A DNA stretch of 64,000 nucleotides from Firmicutes bacterium HGW-Firmicutes-2 (GCA_002841495.1 PGZV01000010.1:51657-115656), one strand, 5' to 3'; positions 46,105 to 54,859 are shown, counted from the first letter of the stretch. Notes: a model not told the origin generated them from the letters alone. Numbers and translations are program-made.

Positions 46105-46133
46105 TTGTACTATCCGTAGTCTTGCTTTATAAT
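46105..46133 (+). promoter_or_regulatory. Promoter of the GGDEF-hydrolase operon
   Basis: TTGTAC, a 17-bp spacer and TATAAT end about 40 bp before the start codon of the cyclase. The hairpin arm GGACTATT overlaps the -35 box. Confidence 0.6.
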
Positions 46134-46175
46134 AAAAATATATAACATTATAATCTGTCAAGAGAATATAGGATT

Positions 46176-47282
46176 ATGAAAATGAGAAATGTCAAAATGA
46201 ATACTTTGAATTATAAAATGAATGCAGATAATATATCCGGTTTAAGAACGATTGTTATTGTGATTCTGGCTATTGTTACAATTCAAACTATCCTTTATTT
46301 AAGTGTTGAACAAATTTCTTTTGGATTAGAAATTGTCGGGATTAAAATAGCACTGATTTTCTTTGGTTGCCTCTTGTTATTCTCTTTTGCTAAGATAAAA
46401 ACAACAGGTTCTTTTTTCATGAAATATTCTGAAGTCTACATCGGTGGTATTGTTATCATCATCTTAGGCATGTCCATTGTTAATACCTTTTTTGCTCAAG
46501 ATATCAGCTCTGACATTAGTATATATATCCTCGTACTTTTTTCAGTTATTAGTGCCGTCCGAATTCGTCCTAGGACCATTAGTATTATACTTTTGTTAAG
46601 CTATAGTTTCTTTGCCGTTGGCCTACCCTTTTTTCAATCAAATATGTCTTTTCTCGTTCCCCATCTTATCAACGGACTTGTTATAAACGTTATTGCATTT
46701 TTTATATCACGTATGTTATACCTTTATGCGGTTACCTATTTAGATGATAAAGAGGAAATTGAGAAAAAGAATGAAGAGCTAAAATACTTATCGGAAAGAG
46801 ATGCATTAACCGGTCTTTATAATCAACGGATGATTAATACATATATAGAAAAATACACAGATCAAGCTGAATTATCAGGAGAAAATTTATTTTTGGGTGT
46901 CATTGATTTAGATGGCTTCAAGAAAATAAACGATAATTACGGACATGCTTTTGGAGATAAAGTATTGTGTCGCATAGCTAACATCATTAAAGATAATCTA
47001 CCAACAGCTGAGTTTGTAGGTCGCTATGGTGGTGATGAATTTGTTCTTATGTTTAAGAATCTTGAAACAAATGAAGTCAGTCATATTATGGAAAATGTAT
47101 TGATAGAATTAAACAAAGTAGAGTTCCAAGAAGATAAACTATCTTTTAGTTGTGGTATAGCAAAATGGCAAGGAGAATCCACAAGAGACTTTTTTTATAA
47201 AGCAGACAGCTATATGTATAAAATCAAGAATTCAGGTAAGAATGGTGTATACCTTAAGGAAAATGAGGAAAAAGCCGTATGA
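46176..47282 (+). CDS. Membrane-bound diguanylate cyclase
   Basis: A 368-residue enzyme that makes c-di-GMP. About six membrane helices (about 22-190) form a compact sensor, then a coiled coil (EEIEKKNEELKYLSERD) and the GGDEF domain. The domain has RDALTGLYNQRM, VIDLDGFKKINDNYGHAFGD and the intact active loop RYGGDEFVLMF. No RxxD inhibitory I-site precedes the loop, so product feedback may be absent. The last codons overlap the start of the next gene by 4 bp (ATGA), indicating translational coupling with a cysteine hydrolase. Confidence 0.93.
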   Translation: MKMRNVKMNTLNYKMNADNISGLRTIVIVILAIVTIQTILYLSVEQISFGLEIVGIKIALIFFGCLLLFSFAKIKTTGSFFMKYSEVYIGGIVIIILGMSIVNTFFAQDISSDISIYILVLFSVISAVRIRPRTISIILLLSYSFFAVGLPFFQSNMSFLVPHLINGLVINVIAFFISRMLYLYAVTYLDDKEEIEKKNEELKYLSERDALTGLYNQRMINTYIEKYTDQAELSGENLFLGVIDLDGFKKINDNYGHAFGDKVLCRIANIIKDNLPTAEFVGRYGGDEFVLMFKNLETNEVSHIMENVLIELNKVEFQEDKLSFSCGIAKWQGESTRDFFYKADSYMYKIKNSGKNGVYLKENEEKAV

Positions 47283-47914
47283 TGAAAGTAGACTTTGAAC
47301 AACTCGCAAAAGAAATGAAAACAGGCGATATTATATTGTTTAACGGACAATATGATGGGAGCAAGATCATTGAATTATTCGAAAGAAGTGAATGGTCACA
47401 TGTTGGAATTGTCGTAAAACTAGACACATATGAAGGTCCCTTACTTTGGGAAGCTACATCTTTGACAAATATTGAAGACGTCGTCTTTCATGACAATAAA
47501 ACTGGCGTCAAACTCGTTGATTTGAGAGAACGATTAGCTCATTATGGCGATGAGTTAGAAAAGTATGAAACTTCCAACTTCTCATATCGTAAAATGAACG
47601 TCCAGAGAGAGAATACATTAAATGAAAAAGTCCTTGAGTTAAATCAACACTATCATGGTATTGAAGATCCTTCATTTTGGACAATGGTTTGGGATGTTGT
47701 GTTAGGACGTATTTTTAGGAAGTCTATTCCTTTAGACAAATTCTTTTGTAGTGAATTTGTTGCACAGATGTACTTAGAATTAGGATTCATAGATGATAGA
47801 AAACCAATTAATGCATACATGCCATCGGATTTTTCTGATCAAGGCTCAAAGCATTTGCATTTAATTAAAGGTGTTTTAGAGGCTGAAATATTCATCGATA
47901 TTAAACATATATAA
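47279..47914 (+). CDS. YiiX-like permuted NlpC/P60 cysteine hydrolase
   Basis: A 211-residue protein of the permuted papain-like (YiiX/YebB, LRAT-like) fold. The N-terminal GDIILFNGQYDGSKIIELFE and WSHVGIVV carry the catalytic His, and FFCSEFVAQMYLELG carries the nucleophilic Cys; the acidic third residue is not certain. There is no signal peptide, so it probably acts inside the cell or on membrane lipids or peptides. It overlaps the GGDEF gene by 4 bp, tying its synthesis to c-di-GMP production. The substrate is unknown. Confidence 0.82.
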   Translation: MMKVDFEQLAKEMKTGDIILFNGQYDGSKIIELFERSEWSHVGIVVKLDTYEGPLLWEATSLTNIEDVVFHDNKTGVKLVDLRERLAHYGDELEKYETSNFSYRKMNVQRENTLNEKVLELNQHYHGIEDPSFWTMVWDVVLGRIFRKSIPLDKFFCSEFVAQMYLELGFIDDRKPINAYMPSDFSDQGSKHLHLIKGVLEAEIFIDIKHI

Positions 47915-47931
47915 TGACTTTTCAAAATTAC

Positions 47932-47960
47932 GACCGTAGTCTAGTGACTACGGTCATCTT
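47932..47960. terminator. Terminator between the hydrolase gene and lspA
   Basis: GACCGTAGTC and GACTACGGTC form a 10-bp perfect stem around TAGT, followed by ATCTTTTC. It serves the plus-strand operon and can also end lspA. Confidence 0.85.
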
Positions 47961-47984
47961 TTCATCTTAATCACTTCTTGGCAT

Positions 47985-48416
47985 CTATTTTCCAATCCAT
48001 TTCCCAACGAACATTAAGAATACACCTTCAAAAATAGCAAAATCCGCTAAATTAAAATGTACAGTATGTTTGGGGGCAAAGGCAATATAATCCACAACAT
48101 AGCCTCTTCTGATTCTATCTGTATAATTTCCCAGTGCACCACCTAGCATAAGGGCTAGGCCTATACCCGTCCACTTGCCTTTACCCGAGGCCCAGTAAGG
48201 TATACCTACAACTAGGATCATAACGATAGATAGGATTGTTAAAACATGGAGATAAGCCGGTTTGTCTTTTAACCAACCCAAAAAAGCACCTCTGTTTTTT
48301 ACCAAACTAAAGCTAATTTTCTCATTAAGATAATACACTGGTTTTTGTCCCGCCAACTTGTTTATGGCAAGTTTTTTAATGACTTGATCCAAGATCCATA
48401 CCCATACTGTCAACAT
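47985..48416 (-). CDS. lspA: Lipoprotein signal peptidase (signal peptidase II)
   Basis: LspA cuts signal peptides from lipidated prolipoproteins; several predicted lipoproteins occur nearby. The 143-residue protein has four membrane helices and both catalytic aspartates, in GNYTDRIRRGYVVDYI and FNLADFAIF. The N-terminus is shorter than in many homologues, with DQVIKKL in place of the family's DQLTK. The start has GGAGG nine bases away. It lies alone on the minus strand. Confidence 0.94.
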   Translation of the reverse strand: MLTVWVWILDQVIKKLAINKLAGQKPVYYLNEKISFSLVKNRGAFLGWLKDKPAYLHVLTILSIVMILVVGIPYWASGKGKWTGIGLALMLGGALGNYTDRIRRGYVVDYIAFAPKHTVHFNLADFAIFEGVFLMFVGKWIGK

Positions 48417-48500
48417 CCAGACGATCCTCCATAGTTATATTATGTCACTCTCTACATATGATAGCACATGAAGCTTCTACAATTCAATACATCAAGTATA

Positions 48501-49256
48501 TTACTTGCAGTATATCTTGATAGCCTCATATAGAAAGGCTGCGCACCCTTCTGAAAGATCATCGTAATATTTTCTAAAACGTGGGTCATCCATATAAGTT
48601 TGAGCTAATACCATATGTGCTTCCTTCGAATAATGATCCCAATATGTTCCCAACCATTCTTTATGCAAAGCACAAACTTCTTGTGCAAGCGCACTTGATG
48701 GGTCCCCTTGCTCAAATGCAATTTTTAAAGACGCGTTTATTTGATTTGATAATTCTTGAGATCTCTCATATTGCTTAACTGTTAATCCCATGAGTTTTGC
48801 GTTACTGGCATCGACCATTTCATCACCATATTTTTCACGAATTTCCTTTCCATACACCTCTTCATTTTCACTGACCATCTTCTGTTTAAAACCTTGGAAT
48901 TTTTCTTTATCACTCATTATTATTTCTCCTTTCGATGCTGCTATCGTTTTTTCAACATTTGTTATCAATGTTTCTATCTGTTCCTTTTTGATTTTTAGAG
49001 CCGATAAATGGTTATTTAGTGTGGCCATACCATCATAGTCTTTTGACCATACAATACGTTTGATATCTTCTAAGGTAACACCCAGTTCACGATAAAATAA
49101 TATCTGCTGTAGAAGGTCGACTTCTTTTTGCCCATATACCCGGTAGCCATTCCCACTAATCCTCCTTGGTGATAATAGCTTAATGTCATCATAGTAGCGC
49201 AGCGTTCTTGGACTGATACCAGCTAACTTTGCCAGCTTATTGATGCTATATTCCAT
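48501..49256 (-). CDS. MerR-family regulator with TipAS drug-binding domain
   Basis: A 251-residue activator of the TipA/Mta type. The N-terminal MerR HTH reads INKLAKLAGISPRTLRYYDDI with the wing RISGNGYRVYGQKEVD; a coiled coil (about 75-110) and the C-terminal TipAS domain (about 130-250) follow. TipAS domains bind diverse drugs, and binding remodels the promoter. Its own promoter has the 19-bp spacer with a central palindrome expected of this family, so it probably activates itself. No transporter gene is directly downstream; its other targets are not in view. Confidence 0.93.
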   Translation of the reverse strand: MEYSINKLAKLAGISPRTLRYYDDIKLLSPRRISGNGYRVYGQKEVDLLQQILFYRELGVTLEDIKRIVWSKDYDGMATLNNHLSALKIKKEQIETLITNVEKTIAASKGEIIMSDKEKFQGFKQKMVSENEEVYGKEIREKYGDEMVDASNAKLMGLTVKQYERSQELSNQINASLKIAFEQGDPSSALAQEVCALHKEWLGTYWDHYSKEAHMVLAQTYMDDPRFRKYYDDLSEGCAAFLYEAIKIYCK

Positions 49257-49335
49257 ATTTATTCTCCTAACATCAGAATACCTCGACTGTGTTACACTTT
49301 TTTATCATTCATGTCTGTCAAATGATTGTATCTAC

Positions 49336-49366
49336 ATAATAAACTATGACGTAACGTTAATGTCAA
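49336..49366 (-). promoter_or_regulatory. MerR/TipA-controlled promoter
   Basis: TTGACA and TATTAT stand 19 bp apart on the minus strand. Within the spacer, GAC..TAACGTTA..GTC (49348-49364) forms a near-perfect palindrome. This over-long spacer and palindrome are the signature of MerR-type activation. Confidence 0.8.
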
Positions 49367-49377
49367 TAGGGAAAATA

Positions 49378-49411
49378 AAAAAAGCCCCATAAGGATTATT
49401 CCCTATGAGAC
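49378..49411 (-). terminator. Terminator of the two-component/lipoprotein operon
   Basis: CATAGGG and CCTTATG pair, followed by GGGGC and a run of seven T residues on the minus strand, just after the lipoprotein stop. Confidence 0.75.
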
Positions 49412-49426
49412 TTCTCATTTATAAAA

Positions 49427-49837
49427 CTAATTTTCTGGATCTTCAGGCACAATGTTGATTTGTCTGGCTGTTGCCTGTATAGGATCTGATTCCATGACAT
49501 CGCCTTCAAAGAAAACTGTGACATACTGACCTTCTTCCAATGCGTCCATTGGCATTGCTACATCCAGATAAATCACCGTATCTTCATTGACTGTAACATA
49601 TCCCCGAGCATAGTCAGCACCATTGTTATCTAGTTCACCTTCTACCAGAATTACAATCGTACCATCGTCATTTGCCGTTCGTTCAGTTATGTTCCCTGCG
49701 ACACCATAGACTACCAGTTGGGAATCTGTTTCCGTTGGTAATACTTCATCAACACTTTCCGGACTTGTATTTGGGGTTGAGCATGCTACGAGAACTGCCA
49801 ATATAACCATCATTGGTATGATTAATTTTAATTTCAT
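49427..49837 (-). CDS. Small lipoprotein of unknown function
   Basis: A 136-residue exported lipoprotein. The signal peptide MKLKLIIPMMVILAVLVACS carries the lipobox LVAC (cysteine 19). The mature part is a small beta domain (VYGVAGNITERTANDDGTIV, YVTVNEDTVIYLD, YVTVFFEGDV), an OB-like or DUF3221-like layout. The start at 49837 has GAGGAGGT upstream. It lies at the 3' end of the two-component operon, so it may be a sensor partner or output. The family cannot be assigned with certainty. Confidence 0.8.
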   Translation of the reverse strand: MKLKLIIPMMVILAVLVACSTPNTSPESVDEVLPTETDSQLVVYGVAGNITERTANDDGTIVILVEGELDNNGADYARGYVTVNEDTVIYLDVAMPMDALEEGQYVTVFFEGDVMESDPIQATARQINIVPEDPEN

Positions 49838-49945
49838 GTTGTACCTCCTCATTGATTTGAATTGTTTGTATGTCTATTGGACGTTACTGCTTAGCTATAT
49901 GTTTCATTTTGGCATCCAAACAACCCAATTCTCTGAAGTATGAAT

Positions 49946-50131
49946 TTACTTTTTATCTCTATTTAGCCATTTATCCTCTTGTGCTTTGACCCAAGACATG
50001 TCACGATAATTATAATGATCAGGATCTTTCATTAAATCATCTGCATCTTTTGTAGAATATCCACCCATAATTGGGAAATACTTAAACATAAACTCTAAAA
50101 CCTTTTTGAATTTTCGCCCTAATTTTTTCAT
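49946..50131 (-). CDS. Small basic protein of unknown function
   Basis: A 61-residue protein with a strong AGGAGG site eight bases before its ATG, 35 bp after the histidine kinase stop. The N-terminal half is basic and amphipathic (GRKFKKVLEFMFKYFP); the C-terminal half is hydrophilic with DPDHYNYRDMSWVKAQ. There are no cysteines and no clear membrane segment. The ribosome binding site and operon position support a real gene. The function is unknown. Confidence 0.68.
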   Translation of the reverse strand: MKKLGRKFKKVLEFMFKYFPIMGGYSTKDADDLMKDPDHYNYRDMSWVKAQEDKWLNRDKK

Positions 50132-50166
50132 CTTTTTCCTCCTAGTGCTATCAGTTTTTTTACAAA

Positions 50167-51405
50167 TCAACCGTTAATAGGTAACAATATTACTAAAGAA
50201 ATGCCTTTATCCACATGTATACCTCTGACTCTACCTTTGTGCGCTTGGATGATTTCTTTTACTACGTACAGGCCAAGACCGACGCCAGGCATCACCTTAT
50301 TCCTCTTATAAAACTTATCAAACATATGATTGACTTCTTCTATCGTCATTTTAGTTCCATAATCACGGTACTTAATCATATAAAATTCTTTCTCAATAGA
50401 CAAATCTATTTCGATTTTTACATGAGAATCTCCTCTAAACTTAATACTATTTTGTATTAAATTGTGAAAGACCTGCTTCATTCTGTCGATATCAAATCTC
50501 AGGTTGTATTCATTTTGAGAATAGCCCACTTTAATATCATATTTCTGATACGTAGCCGCCATATCCATCAGAAAAGCTTTCAAATCATTGTTTTGTTTAG
50601 ATATCTTTAAACTATTATTATAATATTTATTAAAATCTATTAAGTCAGATATGAGTAATTCTAAACGCTCCATTTCTGAATTGATAATCCATATGCCCTG
50701 ATCCAATGTACGGTCATCAACGTCATTTTTACCAACAATTTCAATCCACCCTTTTATACTTGTTAATGGTGTTCTAAGTTCATGACTGATCATGCTGATG
50801 AATTCTTTTTTCAGCTTCTCGTTTGACTCAACGCTTTCAATTAATTCATTGTACTTTAAGAACAACCGCTCCATATCAGACTCTAAATTGTCACATACTA
50901 CCTTTTCTCCATTTAAAATCCCTTTTTCTAAAATATGAATAGGCTTTGATATGCTATCTGAAAGTAATATGGTAAACAATAAGCCAATTACAAAAACGAA
51001 TGCCAATCTATATATAAGTCTATGTATCAAACCCTTTTCGAAATTGTATATGTAACTTAGATCGCTAACAACTATTAATTCTTTGCCATTCTCAAATGTT
51101 ATACGATCTAAATAGAAATCCGCATTCGCATAGTCTAAAGGATATAAATATCTGTTAGAATATTCAATGACTTTATCCCCTTCTCTTATTTCATAATAGA
51201 TCTTACTATTATTTAGAATACTTTGATAATAATCATTGTCTGAATCATAGGCCTTAGCACCTTCTTCCATGATGGATGCAATATTTTGACGTGCAGCTTC
51301 AGAATAATTTGATCTAATTAAACGGAAGTTCCCTATTCCAAATAAAATGATTATAATGATAAAAAGAAAACCGAAATAAAATGAAACCAAACTCAATACT
51401 TTCAT
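50167..51405 (-). CDS. Membrane histidine kinase
   Basis: A 412-residue sensor kinase. Two membrane helices (about 5-25 and 130-150) enclose a short extracellular domain. The HisKA box is FISMISHELRTPLTSIKGWI with the phospho-His, and the HATPase domain shows FHNLIQNSIKF (N box) and KVMPGVGLGLYVVKEII (G2 box). It starts immediately after the response regulator's stop, so the two form a cognate pair. The extracellular domain suggests an envelope or small-molecule signal. The signal is unknown. Confidence 0.94.
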   Translation of the reverse strand: MKVLSLVSFYFGFLFIIIIILFGIGNFRLIRSNYSEAARQNIASIMEEGAKAYDSDNDYYQSILNNSKIYYEIREGDKVIEYSNRYLYPLDYANADFYLDRITFENGKELIVVSDLSYIYNFEKGLIHRLIYRLAFVFVIGLLFTILLSDSISKPIHILEKGILNGEKVVCDNLESDMERLFLKYNELIESVESNEKLKKEFISMISHELRTPLTSIKGWIEIVGKNDVDDRTLDQGIWIINSEMERLELLISDLIDFNKYYNNSLKISKQNNDLKAFLMDMAATYQKYDIKVGYSQNEYNLRFDIDRMKQVFHNLIQNSIKFRGDSHVKIEIDLSIEKEFYMIKYRDYGTKMTIEEVNHMFDKFYKRNKVMPGVGLGLYVVKEIIQAHKGRVRGIHVDKGISLVILLPING

Positions 51406-52065
51406 CTAATTCTCCCACCTGTATCCAACGCCCCAAACTGTTTTTATATAAGCTTCTTTATTGCAATCTATTTTGTATCTTAGCCTATTCATGTTAACAT
51501 TTACGATTTGCAGATCCCCAACATAATCTTTACCCCAAATCAAATCCGCAATTTCATTTTTTGTAAACATCTTTTCATAGTTTATAAAAATCAACTGAAA
51601 CAATTTGAATTCTGTTGGGGTTAGGATTATACTTACCCCATCTTTTCTTACCGCCCGATTACACAAATCTAAGGTGAATGGTTCTCTTATAATAACATCT
51701 TGGGATTGCTCACTATTGTTTAGATAGCGTTTCATTCTAACCATTAATTCTCCAATACCAAAGGGCTTTTTTACATAATCATCACAGCCAGCCTTAAATC
51801 CCTCAACAACATCATCATCTTCTGTCAAGGCCGTTAAAACAATAATCGGTATCCTAGCATTACTAATCCTTACATGTTTAATAAACTCGATTCCACTTCC
51901 ATCCGGTAGCATTAGATCAACCAATAACATCGTATAAGTATGGTCATATATATCAATAGCCTCTTTGACCGTCTTAGCAATAACTACATCATAAAATTGC
52001 CTGGTCAATTGAATATAAATAAACGAGCTAATACCGACTTCATCCTCTAATAATAATACCTTCAT
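51406..52065 (-). CDS. OmpR/PhoB-family response regulator
   Basis: A 219-residue regulator. The receiver domain has acidic residues in LLLEDEVGISS, the phospho-acceptor Asp in LLVDLMLPDGSG, and the Lys in DDYVKKPFGIGEL. The C-terminal winged helix (LTPTEFKLFQLIF, VNVNMNRLRYKI, KTVWGVGYRW) is PhoB-like. The start at 52065 gives the normal MKVLLLEDE opening, though in-frame codons run a few residues further upstream. It lies between a membrane protein gene and its kinase in one operon. Confidence 0.95.
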   Translation of the reverse strand: MKVLLLEDEVGISSFIYIQLTRQFYDVVIAKTVKEAIDIYDHTYTMLLVDLMLPDGSGIEFIKHVRISNARIPIIVLTALTEDDDVVEGFKAGCDDYVKKPFGIGELMVRMKRYLNNSEQSQDVIIREPFTLDLCNRAVRKDGVSIILTPTEFKLFQLIFINYEKMFTKNEIADLIWGKDYVGDLQIVNVNMNRLRYKIDCNKEAYIKTVWGVGYRWEN

Positions 52066-52086
52066 ACTCAAATTCATCACCTATTT

Positions 52087-52587
52087 CTACTCTGATTTAG
52101 TACCCTGTACAATTTTATCATTTTCAAAAATCACCGAATAGATGCCCTTTTCCACAGAAGCTTCAACCATACTGCTAATTTCGGATTCATGCGATTGGGT
52201 TGTTACAAAATGGAGTACATTTTCATCAAAACTTGCTTGAGTAGCATTCCCTGAATAATTAAACCGATCAAGAATACCTTTATTGTGATGAAACAAAATA
52301 ACTTCACCTTTATTAATATTTTCCTGAATGAATATAATATGATCATCTAGTATATAGACTTTTTCTCCTTCGATATTAACAATGTTATAGCCTTGTTTTA
52401 TAGGTAAAATAACTGTTTCTTCGATTATTGGCTCAACCGTTATACTATCATTATTTGCTGTATAGGCCATCATATAAAAATCACCACCCAAAAAAACGAA
52501 AATCAATACGATAAGAAAATCTACAAGCCTTTTATGTGGTCGATTAAGGTTGTTTAGATCTTTGTTTATTATGACTTTTGGACTCAT
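52087..52587 (-). CDS. Membrane-anchored extracytoplasmic protein of unknown function
   Basis: A 166-residue protein with one membrane helix (about 23-43, DFLIVLIFVFLGGDFYMM) and an outward domain of about 120 residues, predicted beta-rich (VYILDDHIIFIQENI, GEVILFHHNKGIL). The start at 52587 has GGAGGA upstream; the frame is open to 52719 without such a site. It is the first gene of the response regulator-kinase operon and may be an accessory sensor or the regulated output. I recognise no family. Confidence 0.7.
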   Translation of the reverse strand: MSPKVIINKDLNNLNRPHKRLVDFLIVLIFVFLGGDFYMMAYTANNDSITVEPIIEETVILPIKQGYNIVNIEGEKVYILDDHIIFIQENINKGEVILFHHNKGILDRFNYSGNATQASFDENVLHFVTTQSHESEISSMVEASVEKGIYSVIFENDKIVQGTKSE

Positions 52588-52734
52588 AATTTCCTCCTTC
52601 CCTTTACTAAATATATTATACCAAATTGCTTTACTTAATTGATAACAAAAAAATAACAATAAGAAGCATAAATATAGTAGTGGCTTAAGGATGCTACAAC
52701 ACCTAGTATAATCCGGCAAATTATATTTTCATAC

Positions 52735-52935
52735 TTATGCTACTTTTTTGATTGTTACCATTAGTACGATCAGTAATATTATTGTTAAAATAGCAGATAT
52801 CGAACCCATCACAGCATGAAATTGAATAGAACTCTTTTCAACTATTTGATTACTCTTTATCCAAAAACCACATACAATTGTTGAAAAAAGCATTAGCATC
52901 GTTACAATTGATAGACCATTAATTAATAATTTCAT
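52735..52935 (-). CDS. Small two-helix membrane protein
   Basis: A 66-residue protein with two predicted membrane helices (about 6-25, INGLSIVTMLMLFSTIVCGF, and 42-62, AILTIILLIVLMVTI) joined by a short polar loop containing HAVMG. The paired-helix layout recalls DUF4405-like cytochrome-b or DUF6219-type small membrane proteins, but no heme histidine pair is clear. AGGAGAAAGG precedes the start. It is transcribed in the same direction as the two-component operon behind it. Confidence 0.65.
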   Translation of the reverse strand: MKLLINGLSIVTMLMLFSTIVCGFWIKSNQIVEKSSIQFHAVMGSISAILTIILLIVLMVTIKKVA

Positions 52936-53055
52936 TTTACCTTTCTCCTATCTTCAATCGGTTTACCTTTACGGTAGATTATTTATGATCAAACCACTCA
53001 AAACTCTAATTGGATTGATCTATTAACCTTATGGTTATAAAGTGTTGCATTAGAA

Positions 53056-53928
53056 TTATACAGTTTCAAGTTTATCATGTAGAAATTTTTTACACGCTTC
53101 CATAGCCTTTTTCCCTTCAGGAATCAAATCATGGTGCATATGAAAGAGATGCCACATACCTGTCCATTTACGATATTCTACTTCACTATGTGCTTTCTTT
53201 AGTTTTTCATACAACCTCGTACCGTCATCTGCTAAAGTATCATATTCAGCGACATGAATTAGAATTGGAGCTAAATCATGCACATCATGAAATAGAGGCG
53301 ATATCCATGGGTCCTTCTTATTCTGACCTCTCGTATAATAGTCTGATATTATATAAGGTGGCTTAACATAAAAGGGATCTTTTTCTTTCATAATCGTATA
53401 ACTTCTACCAGTATATGTTGCATCTAAAAAGGGTGTTAGTAAAACGGACGCAACCGGTTGTCTTTTCTTCTTTTCTCTTAGACTTACCATAAGGTTTAAA
53501 ACCAATCCACAACCAGATGATTCTCCAAGCAATACCACTTGCTTATTGTCTGCAATGTTTTCATAAATACTATTCACCTTTTCAATAGCACTTGGAAAAG
53601 GATATTCTGGGGCAACCGGATAATCTATCATTAGCGTTGTCATTTTTAAGCTTTCTGCTAAATCTATTGTTCTTTGTACTGTAGTATCATATGCAGCAAG
53701 ACAATAACCGCCTCCATGAAGATACAAAACAAATCGGTTCGTATCACAACCATCCGGAACGACCCATAAACATGGCGTTTCATTAATTATTGTTGATTCA
53801 ATATAAGTTGATTCTCTACGTTTCTGTTTGATTCTAAGTTGTCGAACATCTTTCCGGACTTCCTCCAGTGGTTTGCTCAAGTTCAACTTCTTCTTAATAA
53901 GATTTCTTAATATATGGTTTCGTAGCAT
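53056..53928 (-). CDS. Alpha/beta hydrolase (HSL-like esterase)
   Basis: A 290-residue esterase of the hormone-sensitive-lipase group. The oxyanion motif is LYLHGGGYCLA; the nucleophile elbow is LLGESSGCGL with the catalytic Ser; the Asp is in VAEYDTLADDG and the His in WHLFHMHHD. There is no signal peptide, so it is cytoplasmic. ATG at 53928 has AGGAGGT seven bases away. It lies 67 bp after the AraC-type regulator on the same strand, which may control it. Short acyl esters are typical substrates. Confidence 0.92.
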   Translation of the reverse strand: MLRNHILRNLIKKKLNLSKPLEEVRKDVRQLRIKQKRRESTYIESTIINETPCLWVVPDGCDTNRFVLYLHGGGYCLAAYDTTVQRTIDLAESLKMTTLMIDYPVAPEYPFPSAIEKVNSIYENIADNKQVVLLGESSGCGLVLNLMVSLREKKKRQPVASVLLTPFLDATYTGRSYTIMKEKDPFYVKPPYIISDYYTRGQNKKDPWISPLFHDVHDLAPILIHVAEYDTLADDGTRLYEKLKKAHSEVEYRKWTGMWHLFHMHHDLIPEGKKAMEACKKFLHDKLETV

Positions 53929-53995
53929 ACATGCACCTCCTAAAATCATAGTAACAGTGATGTAGCTTTTTTTCCTAACATATATTGCTATGTTT

Positions 53996-54859
53996 TTATT
54001 CCTTTAATCTGTTTAGCTTTCTTTTAAGTCTGACCATAATGTCAAATTGAGACAGGTCACTGAGTTCATAACGGATAATTATTCCATTTCCAACATACTC
54101 TAATTTTTCATCTTTTCTTTCGATCCATCTTTTTATATCTATTTCAAGAGAATCATAGATATCCTTTATTTTTCCAACATAATGAAATTTTGCAAACCAT
54201 CCGCCTTCTTCAACAATTATCTTATCATCTGGTTGAGCGACCTTCTTATTTGTCAATTTCATAAATCGAATGATATATTTCATTTGATATTCTTCACACT
54301 TAACAGAATTAAAATAATATCTTTGATTAATAAAAGGTAGTTCTTGAGTATTTTCAAGGAAGCGATCTCCTGCCCGATATGTATCTTTCATCCAATTCGG
54401 ATTGCTTTTATCGATTTTTATCTCATCAAAATAAAACCGTTGACTTTCCATAAACTCATATTCGCAGCGGATAAATAATTCACCTTTAAAGTTAACAAGA
54501 TCTCTGGTGATTACTTTACCAATTCCATAAGGTTGAATCAGATTCTTATTGCTTTGATATTTTTTTGGAGATATACCAAAAACCTGTTTGAACGCTCTTG
54601 TATAGCTTTCAGGGTAAGTAAATCCATAGCTATAGGCAGTGTCAATAATCGACACATTATCATTTAACATGACTAAAGAATGACTCATTTTTCTCTTAAG
54701 TAAGTATTGACGATAAGGTTCTCCAATCATAAATGAAAAAATGCGACTAAAATGAAAACTAGACATATTAAAATGATCTGATATTCTTCTTAAAGATAGA
54801 TTATCAAATACGTTTTCTTCGATATATTGTAGTGAGTCTTCTATCATTTCTTCGTACAT
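53996..54859 (-). CDS. AraC-family regulator with C-terminal effector-binding domain
   Basis: A 287-residue activator. The AraC double HTH is N-terminal (about 1-105): NLSLRRISDHFNMSSFHFSR and YGFTYPESYTRAFKQVFGIS with the PKKYQ end. The C-terminal part (about 120-285) resembles a GyrI-like small-molecule binding domain (AKFHYVGKIKDIYDSLEIDI). The start at 54859 follows AAAGGAG. Its neighbour is the downstream esterase gene. The effector is unknown. Confidence 0.88.
   Translation of the reverse strand: MYEEMIEDSLQYIEENVFDNLSLRRISDHFNMSSFHFSRIFSFMIGEPYRQYLLKRKMSHSLVMLNDNVSIIDTAYSYGFTYPESYTRAFKQVFGISPKKYQSNKNLIQPYGIGKVITRDLVNFKGELFIRCEYEFMESQRFYFDEIKIDKSNPNWMKDTYRAGDRFLENTQELPFINQRYYFNSVKCEEYQMKYIIRFMKLTNKKVAQPDDKIIVEEGGWFAKFHYVGKIKDIYDSLEIDIKRWIERKDEKLEYVGNGIIIRYELSDLSQFDIMVRLKRKLNRLKE

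Noticed and set aside
46060..46140. c-di-GMP riboswitch before the diguanylate cyclase
   Set aside because: The hairpin lies at or upstream of the promoter, and neither the class I nor the class II conserved core is present.
45951..46145. A 64-codon plus-strand frame in the spacer between the EAL and GGDEF genes
   Set aside because: No ribosome binding site, no familiar motif, odd composition and an overlap with the cyclase promoter and the inverted repeat.
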